Assembly: GCA_030691555.1 (NCBI GenBank)
Contig: JAUYEB010000233.1
Coordinates: 1-6,649 of the forward strand
Source of the DNA: Candidatus Bathyarchaeota archaeon
GTDB lineage: Archaea > Thermoproteota > Bathyarchaeia > TCS64
Direction of reading: 5' to 3'
DNA length: 6,649 bases
Shown here: piece by piece, positions 5,122-6,649 of the stretch
Layout of the letters: each line of letters opens with the position of its first letter
How positions within the stretch are numbered: the first letter of the stretch is position 1
Notes under the pieces: generated by a model
What the model was told of the DNA's origin: nothing
The model's input: the letters and a program-made list of their open reading frames with translations, nothing else
Databases searched by the model: none
Made by a program: the position numbers and the translations under genes

Positions 5122-6288
5122 CTACTTCTTCTTGGTGGTCTTGAGGGACTTCTCGATCCTGTCGAGGGCCTCGCCGAGGATGGACTCGCTGGTGGCGATG
5201 GTCATCCTCATGTGCATCTCGCCCTCGGGGCCGAACTCGGTGCCCGTGCCGAGGCCGACCTTCGCCTTCTCCTGCATGAGCTTGGCGAGCTCATCGTGGG
5301 TCATCTTGAAGTTGAACCTCGGGAAGAGGAGGTAGGTGCCCTGTAGCTCGGGGACGGCGCAGCCCATCTCCGTGAACCTCTTGGTGGCTATGCCCCTCAC
5401 CTTGTGGAGCAGCTTCATGATGTCCCTTATCCAGTACTCGCTGTGCCTGTCGAGGGCGGACTGGGCGGCTGCGAGGCTGAGCGTGGTCGTGCCGCGTAGC
5501 ACGCCCTTCGCGAGCTTCTGGCAGCTCGCCAGCATCGCCTTGTTGGTGACGCCCATGTAGCCGCACTGGAGGCCGGGGAGGCCCCACGTCTTGCTGATGC
5601 CCCAGCTCGTGATGGTGAGGTCCGCGATCTCGGGGCCCAGGGTCGCGAGGCTGACGTGCTTCCTGTCGTCGAAGACGATGTCGTCCCAGAGCTCGTCGAC
5701 CATGACGTTGATCTTGTTGTCGACGGCGACGTCGGCGATCCCCTTGAGCTCCTCCTTGGTCATCACGCGGCCGGTCGGGTTGTGGGGGTTGCAGACGAAG
5801 ATGAGCTTGGTCTTCTTGTTCACGACCTTCTTGAGCTCCTCGATGTCGAACTTGTAGCCATCCTCCTCGTGGAGCTTCCAGTAGGCCGGCTTCATGTGGC
5901 AGGTCTCGACTGCTGTGAAGAATGGGTAGTACATGGGGTCGTTGACTACTATCTCGTCTCCGGGCTTGGCGCCGCTGTTCTGTATGGCGAGCCACATCGC
6001 GGGGATGACGCCCTGCGTGACGTAGATCTCGTCCTTGGTCAGCTTGAAGCCGTTCTTCCTGTTGACCCTGTCCGCCATGGCCTCTCTGGCCTTGACGTCG
6101 GTCCCGTAGAGCAGGTCCTCGTCCTGGACGGCGTTGATGAGCGCCTTCTTGATGAAGGGGGCGGTCGGGAAGTCGGGGTCTGCGAGCCACATGCCGATGA
6201 CGTCTGGGGGGTCGCGGTGCCACTTTACGCCCGGCGCCGCGAGCATGCCCTCAATCGTCGCCGTGTTGAGAACATCCTCGTTGTACAT
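5122..6288 (-). CDS. PLP-dependent aminotransferase, PatB/MalY-like class I/II
   Basis: A complete 388-residue fold-type I PLP enzyme. The N-terminal KWHRDPPDVIGMWLADPDFPTAP (22-44) is typical of the PatB/MalY branch, whose members act as cystathionine beta-lyases or aminotransferases. PLP-site residues are all present: Y61 (LLYGTD), YVTQGVIPAMWLA (89-101), N170 in CNPHNPTG, D198 in VMVDEL, the Schiff-base lysine K233 in SWGISKTWGLPG, and the carboxylate-binding R361 in MRMTIA. The C-terminus is lysine-rich (SLKTTKKK). The ATG at 6288 is preceded by GTGAT with a 5-nt spacer, a plausible Shine-Dalgarno. It stands alone, convergent with the ribosomal operon and divergent from a small gene to the right. 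Cytoplasmic. The choice between C-S lyase and transaminase cannot be made from motifs. Confidence 0.93.
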   Translation of the reverse strand: MYNEDVLNTATIEGMLAAPGVKWHRDPPDVIGMWLADPDFPTAPFIKKALINAVQDEDLLYGTDVKAREAMADRVNRKNGFKLTKDEIYVTQGVIPAMWLAIQNSGAKPGDEIVVNDPMYYPFFTAVETCHMKPAYWKLHEEDGYKFDIEELKKVVNKKTKLIFVCNPHNPTGRVMTKEELKGIADVAVDNKINVMVDELWDDIVFDDRKHVSLATLGPEIADLTITSWGISKTWGLPGLQCGYMGVTNKAMLASCQKLAKGVLRGTTTLSLAAAQSALDRHSEYWIRDIMKLLHKVRGIATKRFTEMGCAVPELQGTYLLFPRFNFKMTHDELAKLMQEKAKVGLGTGTEFGPEGEMHMRMTIATSESILGEALDRIEKSLKTTKKK

Positions 6289-6328
6289 AATTAATCACTC
6301 TAGACAATTGAAGGGTCAGCACGCCGGT

Positions 6329-6336
6329 AATAATCG
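6329..6336 (-). promoter_or_regulatory. Likely TATA box of the aminotransferase gene
   Basis: Read on the minus strand the sequence is GATTATTA, inside AAAACGATTATTACCGG. Initiation about 26 nt downstream would lie near 6307, giving a leader of about 19 nt that includes the GTGAT ribosome-binding sequence. Confidence 0.45.
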
Positions 6337-6378
6337 TTTTGATGATGGTCGCGGGCTCCCAGAGCGCCGGAAAACGAT
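6333..6378. repeat. Inverted AAAACGAT pair in a divergent promoter region
   Basis: ATCGTTTT (6333-6340) and AAAACGAT (6371-6378) are perfect 8-bp inverted copies separated by 30 nt. Each lies at, or just upstream of, the TATA element of the gene it points towards, and at almost equal distance from the two start codons (44 and 42 nt). This could be a BRE-type core promoter element or a shared operator controlling both genes. The symmetry is seen; the role is inferred. Confidence 0.4.
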
Positions 6379-6381
6379 AAC

Positions 6382-6389
6382 GATATAAG
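6382..6389 (+). promoter_or_regulatory. TATA box of the right-edge gene
   Basis: GATATAAG is a good archaeal TATA match, preceded by the purine-rich AAAACGATAAC. Initiation would fall near 6411, close to the GGGAG Shine-Dalgarno (6409-6413), so the leader must be very short or the true start of transcription slightly upstream. Confidence 0.5.
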
Positions 6390-6420
6390 AGTAATGGCAA
6401 ACGCTTACGGGAGAAAGGAT

Positions 6421-6649
6421 ATGAAGATACTCCTCTACTTCGACTGGGTGGGTAGCAGGAAGGAGCTGAAGGAGCACGACAAGCGCATGCAGAAGGCTTG
6501 TCAGGATTCAGGTGTGGAGTACATGGGCATCCACGGCTCAATGAACCAGAAGTGGAACTATTGCTGGCTCTTCGACGCCCGCAGCTACGACCACTTCATG
6601 GAGATGGCGGCGAGGGTGCCGCGCCCCCCGCAGATGGTGCACTACGTCA
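6421..6649 (+). CDS. Small alpha/beta protein, N-terminal 76 codons (cut by window edge)
   Basis: The frame from ATG 6421 stays open to the right edge. GGGAG (6409-6413) is a Shine-Dalgarno 7 nt upstream, and a TATA box lies about 32-39 nt upstream. The pattern is strand (MKILLYFDWV), basic helix (RKELKEHDKRMQKACQDS, 13-30), strand (VEYMGIHGS), strand (NYCWLFDARS), then helix (YDHFMEMAARV). This order resembles the first half of a ferredoxin-like dimeric alpha/beta barrel, as in small mono-oxygenase-like or stress-responsive barrel proteins. That is a guess from secondary structure, not from a recognised motif. The protein has two cysteines (C27, C48) and several tryptophans and tyrosines. 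It is divergent from the aminotransferase and shares its promoter region. Codon use matches the neighbouring chromosomal genes. The C-terminus lies outside the window. Confidence 0.72.
   Translation, partial: MKILLYFDWVGSRKELKEHDKRMQKACQDSGVEYMGIHGSMNQKWNYCWLFDARSYDHFMEMAARVPRPPQMVHYV

Noticed and set aside
5291..6223. A 310-codon minus-strand frame shifted against the aminotransferase
   Set aside because: It is an Arg/His/Gln-rich shadow frame of a conserved gene, typical of high-GC DNA.
5656..6294. A 212-codon plus-strand open frame opposite the aminotransferase
   Set aside because: It is antisense to a clear PLP enzyme, is very rich in Val, Leu, Asp and Gly as expected from the complement of GC-rich coding DNA, and has no recognisable motif.
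1..6649. CRISPR arrays, tRNA genes, insertion sequences, attachment sites
   Set aside because: No regularly spaced repeats longer than about 10 bp, no cloverleaf-like sequence, and no transposase or integrase motif were seen on either strand.

Overview
The window looks like chromosomal DNA of a GC-rich archaeon, most likely a member of the TACK group. The evidence is a uL13-uS9 ribosomal operon written in the archaeal style, an adjacent eL13 (L13e) gene (a protein shared by eukaryotes and only part of the archaea, and absent from bacteria), archaeal TATA boxes about 25-40 nt upstream of genes, GTG and TTG starts, and strong use of AGG for arginine. No rRNA, tRNA, CRISPR array, insertion sequence or phage gene was seen. 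A finer placement (for example Caldarchaeales, Bathyarchaeia or Korarchaeia) cannot be made by eye.

Left part (1-1525, minus strand): the first 72 codons of a DinB-like protein run off the left edge, starting with TTG at 217. Upstream of it lies an intact M20 ArgE/DapE-family amidohydrolase (269-1525), followed by an oligo-T signal. A divergent, AT-rich intergenic region (1526-1629) separates this from a VapB/VapC toxin-antitoxin pair on the plus strand (1630-2251). Three copies of an AGTAGTA element spaced 18-19 bp apart lie directly upstream of the antitoxin and look like operators. The pair uses more CGN arginine codons than its neighbours, consistent with acquisition.

Middle (2301-3700, plus strand): a complete zinc-dependent medium-chain dehydrogenase with all catalytic and structural zinc ligands, then a 79-residue protein of unknown function with its own TATA box and a good Shine-Dalgarno.

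Ribosomal operon (3768-5037, plus strand): a clear TATA box, a roughly 40-nt leader with a small hairpin, then uL13, uS9 (TTG start, one base after uL13) and eL13 (Shine-Dalgarno overlapping the uS9 stop). The operon appears to end after eL13, because a convergent gene follows. The rpoN/rpoK genes often found after uS9 in archaea are not here.

Right part (5122-6649): a PatB/MalY-like PLP-dependent aminotransferase or C-S lyase on the minus strand, and a divergently transcribed small protein running off the right edge. Their shared promoter region carries an inverted AAAACGAT pair, one copy in front of each gene's TATA box.

Overall this is mostly housekeeping and ordinary metabolic content. 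The least explained items are the VapBC operator array, the eL13-containing operon and its leader, the orphan 79-residue protein and the divergent promoter element. No convincing new multi-gene system is visible.
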